64,000 nt of DNA from Allosphingosinicella sp042666435 (GCF_042666435.1 NZ_JBHTDC010000002.1:186001-250000), one strand, 5' to 3'. Counted from the stretch's first letter, positions 1 to 9,028 are shown. Notes: generated from the sequence alone by a model not told the origin. Translations and numbers: made by a program.

Positions 1-61
1 AGACCAGCAGGGGCACCGCGAAGATGCGGGACAAGGTGAGGATATTGGGCAGGGTCAGCAT
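1..61 (-). CDS. pgsA: CDP-diacylglycerol-glycerol-3-phosphate phosphatidyltransferase, N-terminus only
   Basis: Only the first 20 codons lie in the window; the gene runs off the left edge. The visible peptide begins MLTLPNILTLSRIFAVPLLV, which matches the usual N-terminus of the CDP-alcohol phosphatidyltransferase family (a LPNxLTxxR segment leading into the first membrane helix). PgsA makes phosphatidylglycerophosphate from CDP-diacylglycerol in the inner membrane. The catalytic aspartate motif lies outside the window, so the exact family member (PgsA or PssA-like) is inferred from the N-terminus alone. It is divergent from the aminopeptidase gene. Confidence 0.7.
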   Translation of the reverse strand, partial: MLTLPNILTLSRIFAVPLLV

Positions 62-193
62 CTGGTTCCCCCCTTAGCGCGGTTGCGCGGCGAATGGGAG
101 TGGCGCGAGGGATGCGGGCCGCGCGGGCTTGTGCCGGGGCCAAAGCTGCGACAAGAGAAGGGAAAATTCCCCCGCACAGGAGAGACCTGGAAC

Positions 194-1768
194 ATGCGCT
201 TTTTCGCGGCGATCGCGTTCATGGCGGCCACCGCCCTCACCCCCGCTCTGGCCGCCCGACCGATCGGCTTCGCGGAACAGGCGCCGGCGGGCGGAGCGTT
301 GGTGGTCGCGCTGGCGAGCGAGGCGGAGCTGGCGAGCCGGGGCGAGAGCATCGACGCCGCGACCCGCGAAGCCATCGCCCGGGCGCTGCGCTCGGCCGAG
401 TTCGATTATGCTCCCGGCTCCTCCATGACGCTGCGCGGCGTCGGGCCCTGGTCGCAATTGGTCGTCGTCGGCACCGGCGCCGAGCCGCTCGACGCCGCCG
501 CGCTCCAGGACATTGGCGGCACGGCGGCGGCGGAGACGTCGGGCAATGACGGGCCGGTGGCGCTGCTGGCGAAAGGCCTTGCTCCCTCCACGGCCGACGC
601 CGCCGTGCAACTCGGCGTCGGCGCCAGCCTTGGCGGCTACAGCTTCGACCGCTACAGATATGCCGATCCCGCCAAGAAGCGCGCCCCCGGCAAGGTCGCC
701 CCCCTCACCATCGTCACCGCCGACGCCGGCGCGGCGAAAGCGCGTTTCGAGCGCGAGGGCGAGCCGCTGGCGGAGGCCGTCGCCTTCGTGCGCGACCTGA
801 TCAGCGAGCCGGCCAACGCCGTTTATCCCGAAAGCTTTGTGGCGCGGACCCGCGAGGCGTTCGCCGGCGTCGGCGGCGTCGAGATCGAAGTGCTCGACGT
901 GGCGGCGATGGAGCGGCTTGGCCTCGGCTCGATCCTCAGCGTCGGCAAGGGTTCGGCGCGTCCGCCGCGGATGATGATCGTCCATTATCGGGGACAAGGC
1001 GCCCCGGCGGCGCCGATCGTGCTGGCCGGCAAGGGCATCACCTTCGATTCGGGCGGCATCTCGCTCAAGCCCGGCAACGGCATGTGGGAGATGAAGACCG
1101 ACATGTCGGGCGCGGCGGCCGTGGTCGGCACCGCCCTGTCGCTCGCCAAGGCCGGCGCGCCGGTCAACGTCGTCGCCATCGCCGCTTTGGCCGAGAACAT
1201 GCCGGGCGGGTCCGCCAGCCGCCCCGGCGACGTGGTCAAGGCCGGCAACGGCAAGACCATCGAGATCATCAACACCGACGCGGAAGGGCGGCTCGTCCTC
1301 GCCGACGCGCTGTCGCTCGCCGAGGCGCGCTACGATCCGGCGGCGATCATCGACATCGCCACCCTGACCGGCTCCGTCGTCGGCGCGCTGGGGGCCGAAT
1401 ATGCGGGGCTCCTGAGCCGCCACGACGCGCTCGCCGACCAATTGCTCGCCGCCGGCGACGCCACCGGCGAGGATGTGTGGCGGCTGCCGCTCCATCCGTC
1501 CTACGCCAAAGACGTGAAATCCGACATCGCCGACATCAAGAATAGCGGCACCGGCGCGCCCGGCGCCGGCTATGGCGCCCACTTCATCGGCTTCTTCGTC
1601 GATCCGGCGACGCCCTGGGCGCATCTCGACATCGCCGGCACCGCCTGGAACGATGCGGCCGAGCCGACCGTCCCCCAGGGCGCGGCCGGCTATGGCGTCC
1701 GCTTGCTCGACCGCTTCGTCCGCGACTTCCGGCCGGTGCCGCGCGGCGAGGGCAAGGGCGGATATTGA
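194..1768 (+). CDS. M17 leucyl aminopeptidase family protein with signal peptide
   Basis: A 524-residue metallopeptidase of the leucyl aminopeptidase family, which removes N-terminal residues using two metal ions. The metal and substrate motifs are visible: GKGITFDSGG near residues 278-287 and the family signature NTDAEGRL at about 360-367. The ATG at 194 follows an AGGAGA ribosome site at 178-183 and gives a hydrophobic N-terminus (MRFFAAIAFMAA, then an Ala-rich stretch ending near ALAA) that looks like a cleavable signal peptide, so the product is probably periplasmic; classical PepA is cytosolic. The MFS gene follows after 31 bp, suggesting co-transcription. Confidence 0.93.
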   Translation: MRFFAAIAFMAATALTPALAARPIGFAEQAPAGGALVVALASEAELASRGESIDAATREAIARALRSAEFDYAPGSSMTLRGVGPWSQLVVVGTGAEPLDAAALQDIGGTAAAETSGNDGPVALLAKGLAPSTADAAVQLGVGASLGGYSFDRYRYADPAKKRAPGKVAPLTIVTADAGAAKARFEREGEPLAEAVAFVRDLISEPANAVYPESFVARTREAFAGVGGVEIEVLDVAAMERLGLGSILSVGKGSARPPRMMIVHYRGQGAPAAPIVLAGKGITFDSGGISLKPGNGMWEMKTDMSGAAAVVGTALSLAKAGAPVNVVAIAALAENMPGGSASRPGDVVKAGNGKTIEIINTDAEGRLVLADALSLAEARYDPAAIIDIATLTGSVVGALGAEYAGLLSRHDALADQLLAAGDATGEDVWRLPLHPSYAKDVKSDIADIKNSGTGAPGAGYGAHFIGFFVDPATPWAHLDIAGTAWNDAAEPTVPQGAAGYGVRLLDRFVRDFRPVPRGEGKGGY

Positions 1769-1799
1769 CAGTCGCCGGCCCGCGCGGACGCCCGCCCCG

Positions 1800-3071
1800 A
1801 TGACCCCGTCCCTCCGGCTGCTCGGCAAGCGCCGCTTCCTGCCGCTTTTCGCCACCCAGTTCCTGGGCGCGTTCAACGACAATCTGTTCAAGACCGCGAT
1901 GGTGATCCTCGTCACCTACCACGTCTACTCGGACCCGACCAAGGAGGCGACCTTCAATGCCGTCGCGGGCGCGGTCTTCATCCTGCCCTTCTTCCTGTTC
2001 TCCGCGCTGGCCGGGCAGCTCGCCGATGCGATCGACAAGGCGCGTATCATCCGCTTCGTGAAGACCGCCGAGATCGCCATCATGGTCGCCGGCGCGGGGG
2101 GCATCCTGCTCCAGAACATCCCGATGATGCTCGCCGCCTTGTTCGCGATGGGCGTCCATTCGAGCTTCTTCGGCCCCATCAAATACGCGATCCTGCCGCA
2201 GCATCTGGCGAAGGAGGAGGTGCTCGGCGGCACCGGCCTGGTCGAGGCCGGAACCTATGGCGCGATCCTGATGGGCACCATCGCCGGCGGGCTCATCCCC
2301 CCGGCGGCGGCGGCGGCCGGGGTGCTCGCCGTGGCGCTGGTCGGGCGGCTGACCGGCGGCCAGGTGCCTCCCGCCCCGCCCGAGCCCGACGCCCCGATCG
2401 CGCGGATGGACTGGCACATCATCCGCGCCTCGATCGCCCTGGTGAGCGGGACGATGCACATCCCGCGCCTGTTCCTCGCGATCGTCGCGATCAGCTTCTT
2501 CTGGGCCCAGGGCGCGGTGCTCGCCGCGCAATTCCCGCCTCTGGTCAAGAATGTGCTCAGGGCCGACGAGCAAGTGGCGACCCTGTTCCTGGCGATCTTC
2601 TCGGTCGGCGTCGCGGTCGGATCGATCCTGATCAACCGGCTGCTGGCGGGCCGCGTCCTCGCCATATATGCGCCCGCCGCTTCGATCGCGATGGGGCTGT
2701 TCATCGTCCACCTCTACTGGAATGTCCTCCACTGGACCCCGGCCGAGGGCGAGCTGATGGACTTGCGCACCTTCGTCGTGATTCCCCGCGCCGAATGGGT
2801 GATGTTCGACCTGTTCGGCGTGGCCGTCGCCGGCGGCATGTTCGTGGTGCCGCTCTACGCCTTCCTCACCACGACCGTGCCCAAGTCCGAGACGGCGCGC
2901 ACCGTGGCGGCGAACAACATCGTCAATTCCGGCGCGATGGTGCTGGCGGCTTTGCTGCTGACCCTGCTCGTCCAGCTTGGCGTGTCGGTCGCGGAGACCT
3001 TGCTGATGGTGGCGGTGGCGAGCCTCGGCGCGGCCTGGATCGCCTGGAAGCTCCACCTCGCCTGCGATTAG
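1800..3071 (+). CDS. MFS transporter, LplT-like
   Basis: A 423-residue inner-membrane protein with about 12 hydrophobic segments. Its N-terminus (FLGAFNDNLFKTAMVIL) and the following GQLADAIDKARIIR loop are typical of the LplT-type major facilitator group, which in Enterobacteria flips lysophospholipids inward for reacylation by Aas. In many bacteria this transporter is fused to or beside an acyltransferase; none is visible here, so lysophospholipid as substrate is inferred from family only. Start ATG chosen at 1800 because the following residues align with the family N-terminus; upstream in-frame sequence overlaps the aminopeptidase gene. Confidence 0.85.
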   Translation: MTPSLRLLGKRRFLPLFATQFLGAFNDNLFKTAMVILVTYHVYSDPTKEATFNAVAGAVFILPFFLFSALAGQLADAIDKARIIRFVKTAEIAIMVAGAGGILLQNIPMMLAALFAMGVHSSFFGPIKYAILPQHLAKEEVLGGTGLVEAGTYGAILMGTIAGGLIPPAAAAAGVLAVALVGRLTGGQVPPAPPEPDAPIARMDWHIIRASIALVSGTMHIPRLFLAIVAISFFWAQGAVLAAQFPPLVKNVLRADEQVATLFLAIFSVGVAVGSILINRLLAGRVLAIYAPAASIAMGLFIVHLYWNVLHWTPAEGELMDLRTFVVIPRAEWVMFDLFGVAVAGGMFVVPLYAFLTTTVPKSETARTVAANNIVNSGAMVLAALLLTLLVQLGVSVAETLLMVAVASLGAAWIAWKLHLACD

Positions 3072-3074
3072 GCT

Positions 3075-3257
3075 TCAGGCGAGCAGGGTTCCGAAGAAGA
3101 CGAGCCCACCGACCCAGCCCGTCGCGAACAGCTTCAGATCCTGCAGGGGGTCGGGCCGCTCCTCCCGCGCCCGATCGGAGAACTCGCCCATCGGCTGAGG
3201 CGCGAAGGCTCCGACACGACGAACGATGAGAGGCGAGAGGCGGTTCATGCCTCTCAA
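3075..3257 (-). CDS. small hypothetical membrane protein
   Basis: A 60-residue product with a basic N-terminus, an acidic middle (EFSDRAREERPDPLQDLK) and one C-terminal hydrophobic segment (LFATGWVGGLVFFGTLLA), so probably a tail-anchored single-pass inner membrane protein. Start could be 3257 or the next Met at 3248. It ends 3 bp from the convergent MFS gene. I do not recognise a named family; the organised charge and hydrophobicity pattern, rather than a known motif, supports it as coding. Confidence 0.5.
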   Translation of the reverse strand: MRGMNRLSPLIVRRVGAFAPQPMGEFSDRAREERPDPLQDLKLFATGWVGGLVFFGTLLA

Positions 3258-3356
3258 GTTAAGACTTTCTTAACCCTCCGTTCAAGGGGTTGGCCTGGCC
3301 GGCGCCGGCGTCCTGTCCCGCCCCGGCACAGCGATGTGCAATTTCCGCGACGGGCC

Positions 3357-3426
3357 GTTCCCCGGCGAAAGCCGGGGCCCAGCGCCACCGTAGGAAGAAA
3401 CTGGGCTCCGGCCTCCGCCGGGGAAC
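3357..3426. repeat. REPIN-like inverted repeat, copy 1
   Basis: A 70-bp element made of two inverted arms. The left arm carries CCCCGGCGAAAGCCGGGG followed by CCCAG; the right arm starts CTGGG and ends in CCGGGGAAC. Each arm can fold on itself around a GCGAAAGC tip and the pair can fold on each other. It lies between the small membrane gene and the glycosyltransferase 3' end. Related copies lie at 23485, 27103, 36543 and 37260. Confidence 0.75.
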
Positions 3427-3431
3427 ACGCC

Positions 3432-4433
3432 CTAGTGGGTCGCCAGCGCTACGGCCAGGCGCGCGGCCTGAAGCGGCTGGCCGAACTTCACCAGCCGCGC
3501 CACCGTGCGCCACAGCCCGTCCCGGGTGCCGCCGTCCCGGATATGGTCGATCAGCATCGTGAAGCCCTCGCCACCCATCGCCGAACTCGAATGGAGCAGG
3601 CCAAGCGCGACCCGGGACCGCACCTCGGCCGTGACGCCCTTTCGGCCGAACAATGCGTCCAGCTCCTCGAGGCGCGGCAATTGCTCCAACCCTTCGGTGG
3701 GGTCGGGTCGCCCCGCCGTCCGCTCGCGATAGGCGGCCCAGGCTATGGCCGCGCCGGTCTGCTGGGCGACGATATGGCGGACGCTGACCTGCCCGTCGGA
3801 TCGGCGATAGTGGAACAGACGGTCGGGCAGGCTGCACAGCCGGGTATGCGCGGCCAGTCGCAGCCACAGGTCGTAATCCTCGCAATGCCGGTACGCCTTG
3901 CGGTAGCCGCCGAGCGCGCGCACCGCCTCACGCCGCATCGTCACCGACGAATGGCAGAGCGGCGGCCCGTCCGGCAGCGCCGCGACAAAGCTGTCATGGT
4001 CGAGCGGGTGAAAGTCGAACGCGCGGTGGATGATGCCCTTCTCGTCTATGTCGTGGGTATTGACCCCGACGACGCCGTAATCCGGATAGGCGTCGAGGAA
4101 AGCGACCTGGCGCTCGAAGCGGAGCGGCAGCGCGATATCGTCGCCGTCCATCCGCGCGATGAGCGGCGCCCGCGCCTCTTCGATCATCCGGTTGAGGCTG
4201 GCGACGAGGCCGCGATTCTCCTGGTGGATCGCCCGGATGCGCGGGTCGCGCGCGGCGAAGCCGTCGATGATCGCGGGCGAGCCGTCGGTCGAGCCATCAT
4301 TGACGATCAGAAATTCGAAATCGCCGAAGCTCTGCGCGAGGATGCTCTCGACGGCCTGCGCGAGGAAGGCCTCGTTGTTGTAGACGCTCATCGCGACGGT
4401 GATGCGGGGCGCGTTCATCCAGGGAGCGTTCAC
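3432..4433 (-). CDS. family 2 glycosyltransferase
   Basis: A 333-residue GT-A fold glycosyltransferase. The N-terminal nucleotide-binding half shows ITVAMSVYNNEAFLAQAVES and LIVNDGSTDGS, and the metal-binding acidic motif is in ARMDGDDIAL. No membrane segments are seen, so it is likely cytosolic or peripheral, transferring a sugar from a nucleotide sugar to an unknown acceptor. The GTG start at 4433 overlaps the stop of the upstream cupin gene as GTGA, matching the junction before it; an ATG at 4418 is the alternative. It is the last gene of a three-gene operon; donor and acceptor cannot be told from sequence. Confidence 0.88.
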   Translation of the reverse strand: MNAPWMNAPRITVAMSVYNNEAFLAQAVESILAQSFGDFEFLIVNDGSTDGSPAIIDGFAARDPRIRAIHQENRGLVASLNRMIEEARAPLIARMDGDDIALPLRFERQVAFLDAYPDYGVVGVNTHDIDEKGIIHRAFDFHPLDHDSFVAALPDGPPLCHSSVTMRREAVRALGGYRKAYRHCEDYDLWLRLAAHTRLCSLPDRLFHYRRSDGQVSVRHIVAQQTGAAIAWAAYRERTAGRPDPTEGLEQLPRLEELDALFGRKGVTAEVRSRVALGLLHSSSAMGGEGFTMLIDHIRDGGTRDGLWRTVARLVKFGQPLQAARLAVALATH

Positions 4434-5293
4434 GGTCTCAGGCCCCGCGCCGTCCGCCGCGCCTTCTCGATCGCGCGATAGGCGGCGGACTTGACGGGGT
4501 TCCGGTGCGGGAAGCGCCGCGGCGGCGCCGGATCGACGCCGATCCGCCGCATCAGATGGTTGAAGCCGTGGGCATATTCCTCCTCGTAGCTCCATTCGGA
4601 GCGCCACGTGACCGAAAGCGAGACGGACGTTTCCGGCCCGTTCTTCACCCAATGCGGCGCCTTGACCGGCACATAGACCGCGTCGCCCGGCCCGAGATCG
4701 TGAGCGATGCCCTTGACCGCGAAGCCGTCGCGCCAGGGCAGGTTGCGATGGCCGCCGCGGTGGAACGCCTCGTGCCGCTCGGCGCCGGCCAGCTCCTCGT
4801 CGCCGGCGGGGAAGATCGTCATCCTCTTTCGCCCGCGTATCTGGAGCAGAATATTATGCTCGGGATCGAAGTGGAACGGAGTCACCGCGTCCGGCGAGGA
4901 GATGAAGATGAACCCCTCTTTCTTGAGCATCGGGCCGGTGACCGGCATGACGGCCTCGCCCAGCCCCGCCAGTACGCTCTCCAGCAGCTCGCGATAGACC
5001 GGATCCTGCTCGATGAACTTCAGCACCATCCACGATCCACAATGCTCGATCGACCGGATCGTCTCGGCGACGGTGAGACCGTTGGCGGGAGTCGCGGCGG
5101 GATCGATCCCGACCGGCAGGTCGCCCTTATTGTATTCGACGTCGACCGGGCGCAGCCTTTGCGCCAGCTCCGCCAGCGCCTCCAGCCGGAGGAGCGGATG
5201 ATCGATAAGCTCGTGTCTCAACATCGCCGGCCGCTCGGGATAGGCGGCGGCGAGATCGCGCAGCGCGGCGTCGCCGAATGGCGCGGCGCTCAC
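4430..5293 (-). CDS. cupin-like (JmjC-type) domain protein
   Basis: A 287-residue protein with the iron-binding facial triad layout of cupin-8/JmjC-like 2-oxoglutarate oxygenases: PFHFDPEHN supplies the HxD pair and APHWVKNG the distal histidine. The family hydroxylates protein or small-molecule substrates; the substrate here is unknown. GTG start at 5293 overlaps the upstream acetyltransferase stop as GTGA, and its own stop overlaps the glycosyltransferase GTG the same way, so the three products are probably made in a fixed ratio. A Lys/Arg-rich C-terminus (about the last 40 residues) may be a surface or nucleic-acid contact. Confidence 0.82.
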   Translation of the reverse strand: MSAAPFGDAALRDLAAAYPERPAMLRHELIDHPLLRLEALAELAQRLRPVDVEYNKGDLPVGIDPAATPANGLTVAETIRSIEHCGSWMVLKFIEQDPVYRELLESVLAGLGEAVMPVTGPMLKKEGFIFISSPDAVTPFHFDPEHNILLQIRGRKRMTIFPAGDEELAGAERHEAFHRGGHRNLPWRDGFAVKGIAHDLGPGDAVYVPVKAPHWVKNGPETSVSLSVTWRSEWSYEEEYAHGFNHLMRRIGVDPAPPRRFPHRNPVKSAAYRAIEKARRTARGLRP

Positions 5294-6519
5294 AGGAACT
5301 GCTCCGCGCCGGCCGCCGCCACGACTCCGCCGAAGATCAGCCGCCGCCGCGCCGACACGATCTCCAGCGCCCGACACAGGCGATAGGCCCACAGACGGCG
5401 GAAGCCGCTCAACGGAACCGACACCCGGACGATCCTCCTTCGCTCGCCCCACAGGCTGTCGATCATCGGGTGATCCTCGCTGGCGCAGCTGTCCATCCAG
5501 GCGACATCGTCGCGCCTCAGCACCCGCAGATTCTCCAGTTCGATGAGGACGCCCGGCGAGAAGCGGGCAAATTCCTCGTCCGACGCGATCTTGAACGAGA
5601 AGCTGCCGGGCGGGGTGATGAAATTGGCGAGCATCGCGATCGGCCGCCCATCGACGCTCAGCCGGAGGAAATCGAGTCGCCCGGCGGCCTGCGCGCCCGC
5701 TATCGCCTCGCGGAAGAAGGCTTCGGTCGCCGGCTCGCAGGCCAAAGCCGTGCCGCGCCGCCCCTTCCATCCGGCGCGCTCCAGCGCGAGAAAGGCGTCG
5801 CACCACGGCCCGACCTCGTCCGACGCCCCCAGCGTCTCGACCGCGAGCCCGCCCTCCTCGGCCAGCCGGTTGGTCAGCCGCTTCAATTCCTTGCGCTTCT
5901 TCTTGCGGACATTGGCTTCGAAATAGGCCTCGGGCGAGAGGGTGCTGCCCAAAGCGGCCCGCGTCAGGCCATGGACGATCGGACAATTCCGCCCGATCGC
6001 GGCGGCGGCGGCGGCGAGCCCGCGATGGACAGGGCCATTCTCGGCCAGTCCGTCGATGTGGAGGAAGCCCGGCGCCCAGTCCGCCGCGTCGAGACAGGCC
6101 AGCACCGCGCTCCAGAAAGGCTGCTCGAAGCCGGCGCGCACCAGCGGCGTGCCGAGGAAATCGTGATGGTGGCGCCAGTTCTCGACATGGCGGGCCGGGA
6201 TGCGCCCATGCCAGCGCTCGACGGCGAGCGGGAGGATTCCGACAAGCTCGGCGCCGTTCCGGACCTCGATCAGGCGGACCTCGCCTGGCTTGGCGAAATG
6301 GTGGAGCCCCGCCGCGACGAACCAGGGTTCGGCATAGGCATTGGGTTCCGCCGCCTCGGCGGCCAGCGCCTGCCACCCCTCGCGCAGCGTCTCCGGCATC
6401 TCCTCCGCCCGGTGCACGCGCACGCCGAGCCGCCCCGCAGCGGCGCGAAGCGCGGCCGCGGCCGGCGCTCCCCGCGCGCGCGGGTCCACCGGCGATGCCG
6501 TGACGAGCGCTCCTGACAT
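5290..6519 (-). CDS. GNAT family acetyltransferase (BioF2/FemAB-like)
   Basis: A 409-residue protein resembling the Acetyltransf_6 (BioF2-like, formerly CelD-like) group, which has tandem GNAT folds like the FemABX aminoacyltransferases. Visible markers are AYAEPWFVAAGLHH near the N-terminus, a central ANVRKKKRKELKRLTNRL basic helix, and the C-terminal LRLSVDGRPIAMLANF / FKIASDEEFARFSPG core. Homologues are often found with exopolysaccharide or lipopeptide genes. It is the first gene of an operon with a cupin-fold putative oxygenase and a glycosyltransferase, which suggests decoration of an envelope or secreted molecule; that role is inference. Confidence 0.82.
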   Translation of the reverse strand: MSGALVTASPVDPRARGAPAAAALRAAAGRLGVRVHRAEEMPETLREGWQALAAEAAEPNAYAEPWFVAAGLHHFAKPGEVRLIEVRNGAELVGILPLAVERWHGRIPARHVENWRHHHDFLGTPLVRAGFEQPFWSAVLACLDAADWAPGFLHIDGLAENGPVHRGLAAAAAAIGRNCPIVHGLTRAALGSTLSPEAYFEANVRKKKRKELKRLTNRLAEEGGLAVETLGASDEVGPWCDAFLALERAGWKGRRGTALACEPATEAFFREAIAGAQAAGRLDFLRLSVDGRPIAMLANFITPPGSFSFKIASDEEFARFSPGVLIELENLRVLRRDDVAWMDSCASEDHPMIDSLWGERRRIVRVSVPLSGFRRLWAYRLCRALEIVSARRRLIFGGVVAAAGAEQFL

Positions 6520-6649
6520 CGCTGAAATCTACTCCTGCGGCCGGACCGGAGCATGATAGCGCGCAACTGGTAAAATTTTGACGACGACTACTCCAACGAC
6601 AGCTGTTCCTATCGAAAACATCTCGTCATGAAGTGATCGCATTCGCTGC

Positions 6650-9028
6650 TCAGAGAATGAAGTCGCTGGCCTCCAAGGGAGGCAAGCCGTCAACGCGAAT
6701 GAAGAAATCAGCCGCGCCATCGCCGTCCCGGTCGCCCTGGAGAAACGTGTTGCTATCGACCACCTCAACCCGCAGCTCACCCGCGGCTCCCGAAAAGGCG
6801 GCATCTCCGACGAAGGTGAAGGCATCGTTTCGTGCGGTGAGTGTGTCCGCGTCAACTCGCTGAAGGTCTATCCTGTCCCCATGATAGCCGCTGAAGTCGG
6901 TGATCATGTCCGCTTCGTCTGCACTATCCGAGATGTCGCTGTTGGTGAAACGGAACCAGTCTGCTCCCCCTCCCCCCGTCAAGCTGTCACGGCCCGTGCC
7001 TCCCAGCAGGACGTCGTTGCTGATTCCTCCGGACAGTGAATCCTCACCCGCGCCTCCAAGGAGGATATCCTCTCCGTCATCACCGAAGAGCTGGTCCCGT
7101 CCCGCTTGCCCGTACAACCGATCGTCGCCGGCGCCGCCTCGCGCAATGTCGTTCCCCGAACCCGCGCGAATGACGTCTTCGCCGCCCCTGCCGTTGAGAT
7201 TGTTTGTCCCGGCAGACCCCCGAATTTCATTAGCCAGGTCACTCCCGAACCCATTCCTGGCAGCGCCAACCAGCCGCAGATACTCCACATGGTCAGAGAT
7301 CGAATAGTCGGCCGTGGCAATTACTCTATCCACGCCCTCGCCATCGCGTTCTTGAATGATGTCCGTCGCATCATCGACACGGTAGAGGTCATCGCCGCCG
7401 CCTCCAACCATTCGGTCCGAGCCCTCGCCGCCGTCCAGATAATCGTCGCCTATTCCGCCGAGCAGAACATCGGTTCCGCCGAGTGCGACTATCCTGTCGT
7501 TGCTTTCGGCTCCGTTGAGGCGGTTATCCCCTTCGTTTCCGATGATCTTATCGGCGAACTCGGAGCCGATCACGCCCTCGATGCTCACGAGAGTGTCGCT
7601 CCCGGAGGCGTTGTCCGCCTGCACTTCCCGCCTCAAATCGATGAGCACCGCTGCGTTGGCATAGGCGTAAACCGCGGTGTCGATGCCATCTCCGCCATCG
7701 ATGCGATCGTCGCCCGACCCTCCGTCCAGCTGGTCGTCACCGTCTTTCCCTTCGATGACATTGTCCGACTCATCGCCGTTGAGGAAGTCGCGAAAGCGTG
7801 AGCCGCTTATCCCTTCGAACCCGTTGATGACGTCGAGGCCGCTGCCAGTATCCTGAGCCGACCGGATGCGCAGATCCACGCGCACCCCCGCGGCAGCACT
7901 GTCGTAGGCGACCGTATCGAAGCCGCCATTCCCATTCAGGCGGTTCGCCCCCGATCCGCCGCCAATGGTGTCGCTGCCGTTGCCGCCATGGATTTCATCT
8001 GCCCCCGTCCCGCCGGCTATCTGGTCGTCACCGTCGTTGCCCCTGAGGTGGTCGTCGCCTTCCCCTCCGGAAATCACGTCGTTCCCGCCATAGCCGAACA
8101 TCTCGTTATTGAAGCCATTGCCGGTCAGCACGTTGGCTTCGGCGTTTCCATACCCGCTGGCGTCGAAGGAACCGATTAGGGTTAGGTTTTCGATGTTGGA
8201 TGTCAGAGTGAATGTTACCGTTGCCCGAACCGTGTCCACACCCCCCGTGTCAGACACAACATCCCCATCGTCCTCTACGACATATATATCGTCACCTAAA
8301 CCTCCAATGAGAAGATCATCCCCCATTCCCCCATCAAGATAGTCAGCATAGTCGCCTGTGATGATTGTGTTGTCGTCACCGTTCCCGGTTATGTTGCGTG
8401 ATACCGAGAGGTTTTGGGCTGTTGCGTTCTCTACGTGATCGGGAATAATAAATGTGACTGTACGAACCTCAACATGGTCAATCCCGCCATCGGCAAGTTC
8501 TATAATCTGACCACCATCTCGGCTAAATACGTACTTATCGTTGCCTAGCCCTCCAATGAGAGTGTCAACTCCTCGGTTCCCGCCGCTTAACGTATCGTCC
8601 CCGGCTCCGCCTTTTATTATGTTAGCAAGCGCATTACCCGTAAGGGTCTGGCCAGAATCTGACGTTCCGGTCAGATTCTCAACTTCCGGCGCGGAAAAGC
8701 GTACAAAACCAATCCGGATACCATGAAGATTAAGCTCTTTGATACTACTCCTGATTTCGTCGGTACCCCCACCATTCTCTTCGACAGTATCCGGGGCCTC
8801 CCCGGTATAGTAATATTGCCAGTCAAAATTATCGATACGATAGTGGGCACCAAGCCCCACGATGTAGACGTCGTTCCCCGTGCCGCCCACGAGCGTGTCG
8901 ATCCCCTCGCCGCCATCGAGATAATCGTCACCGGCCAAGCCTTCGAGCCGATCACCTTCGCCTTGAGCGCGGCTATCTGTGCCGATCAGCGTATCATCGC
9001 CGGATGTGCCTTGAATCGTAGCCATCAT
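6650..9028 (-). CDS. RTX-type calcium-binding repeat protein (type I secretion substrate-like)
   Basis: A 792-residue acidic protein built of many glycine-rich nonapeptides of the GGxGxDxLx type, which bind calcium outside the cell and fold as parallel beta rolls. It begins MMATIQGTSGDDTLIGTDS with no signal peptide and ends in a C-terminal region like that of serralysins (FSGYHGDRIDLQRVDADTL, then a hydrophobic tail EASDFIL), as expected for type I secretion. No catalytic domain is evident, so it may be an adhesin or surface-layer component. GGAG lies 5 nt before the first and 8 nt before the second ATG. The 5' part (about 8150-8900) is visibly AT-richer than its surroundings. No ABC/HlyD/TolC genes are in the window. 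Confidence 0.85.
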   Translation of the reverse strand: MMATIQGTSGDDTLIGTDSRAQGEGDRLEGLAGDDYLDGGEGIDTLVGGTGNDVYIVGLGAHYRIDNFDWQYYYTGEAPDTVEENGGGTDEIRSSIKELNLHGIRIGFVRFSAPEVENLTGTSDSGQTLTGNALANIIKGGAGDDTLSGGNRGVDTLIGGLGNDKYVFSRDGGQIIELADGGIDHVEVRTVTFIIPDHVENATAQNLSVSRNITGNGDDNTIITGDYADYLDGGMGDDLLIGGLGDDIYVVEDDGDVVSDTGGVDTVRATVTFTLTSNIENLTLIGSFDASGYGNAEANVLTGNGFNNEMFGYGGNDVISGGEGDDHLRGNDGDDQIAGGTGADEIHGGNGSDTIGGGSGANRLNGNGGFDTVAYDSAAAGVRVDLRIRSAQDTGSGLDVINGFEGISGSRFRDFLNGDESDNVIEGKDGDDQLDGGSGDDRIDGGDGIDTAVYAYANAAVLIDLRREVQADNASGSDTLVSIEGVIGSEFADKIIGNEGDNRLNGAESNDRIVALGGTDVLLGGIGDDYLDGGEGSDRMVGGGGDDLYRVDDATDIIQERDGEGVDRVIATADYSISDHVEYLRLVGAARNGFGSDLANEIRGSAGTNNLNGRGGEDVIRAGSGNDIARGGAGDDRLYGQAGRDQLFGDDGEDILLGGAGEDSLSGGISNDVLLGGTGRDSLTGGGGADWFRFTNSDISDSADEADMITDFSGYHGDRIDLQRVDADTLTARNDAFTFVGDAAFSGAAGELRVEVVDSNTFLQGDRDGDGAADFFIRVDGLPPLEASDFIL

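Noticed and set aside
74..1915. Long open frame of 613 codons on the minus strand
   Set aside because: It lies antisense to the clear M17 aminopeptidase gene, is Arg/Gly/Ala-rich without family motifs, and is typical of high-GC shadow frames.
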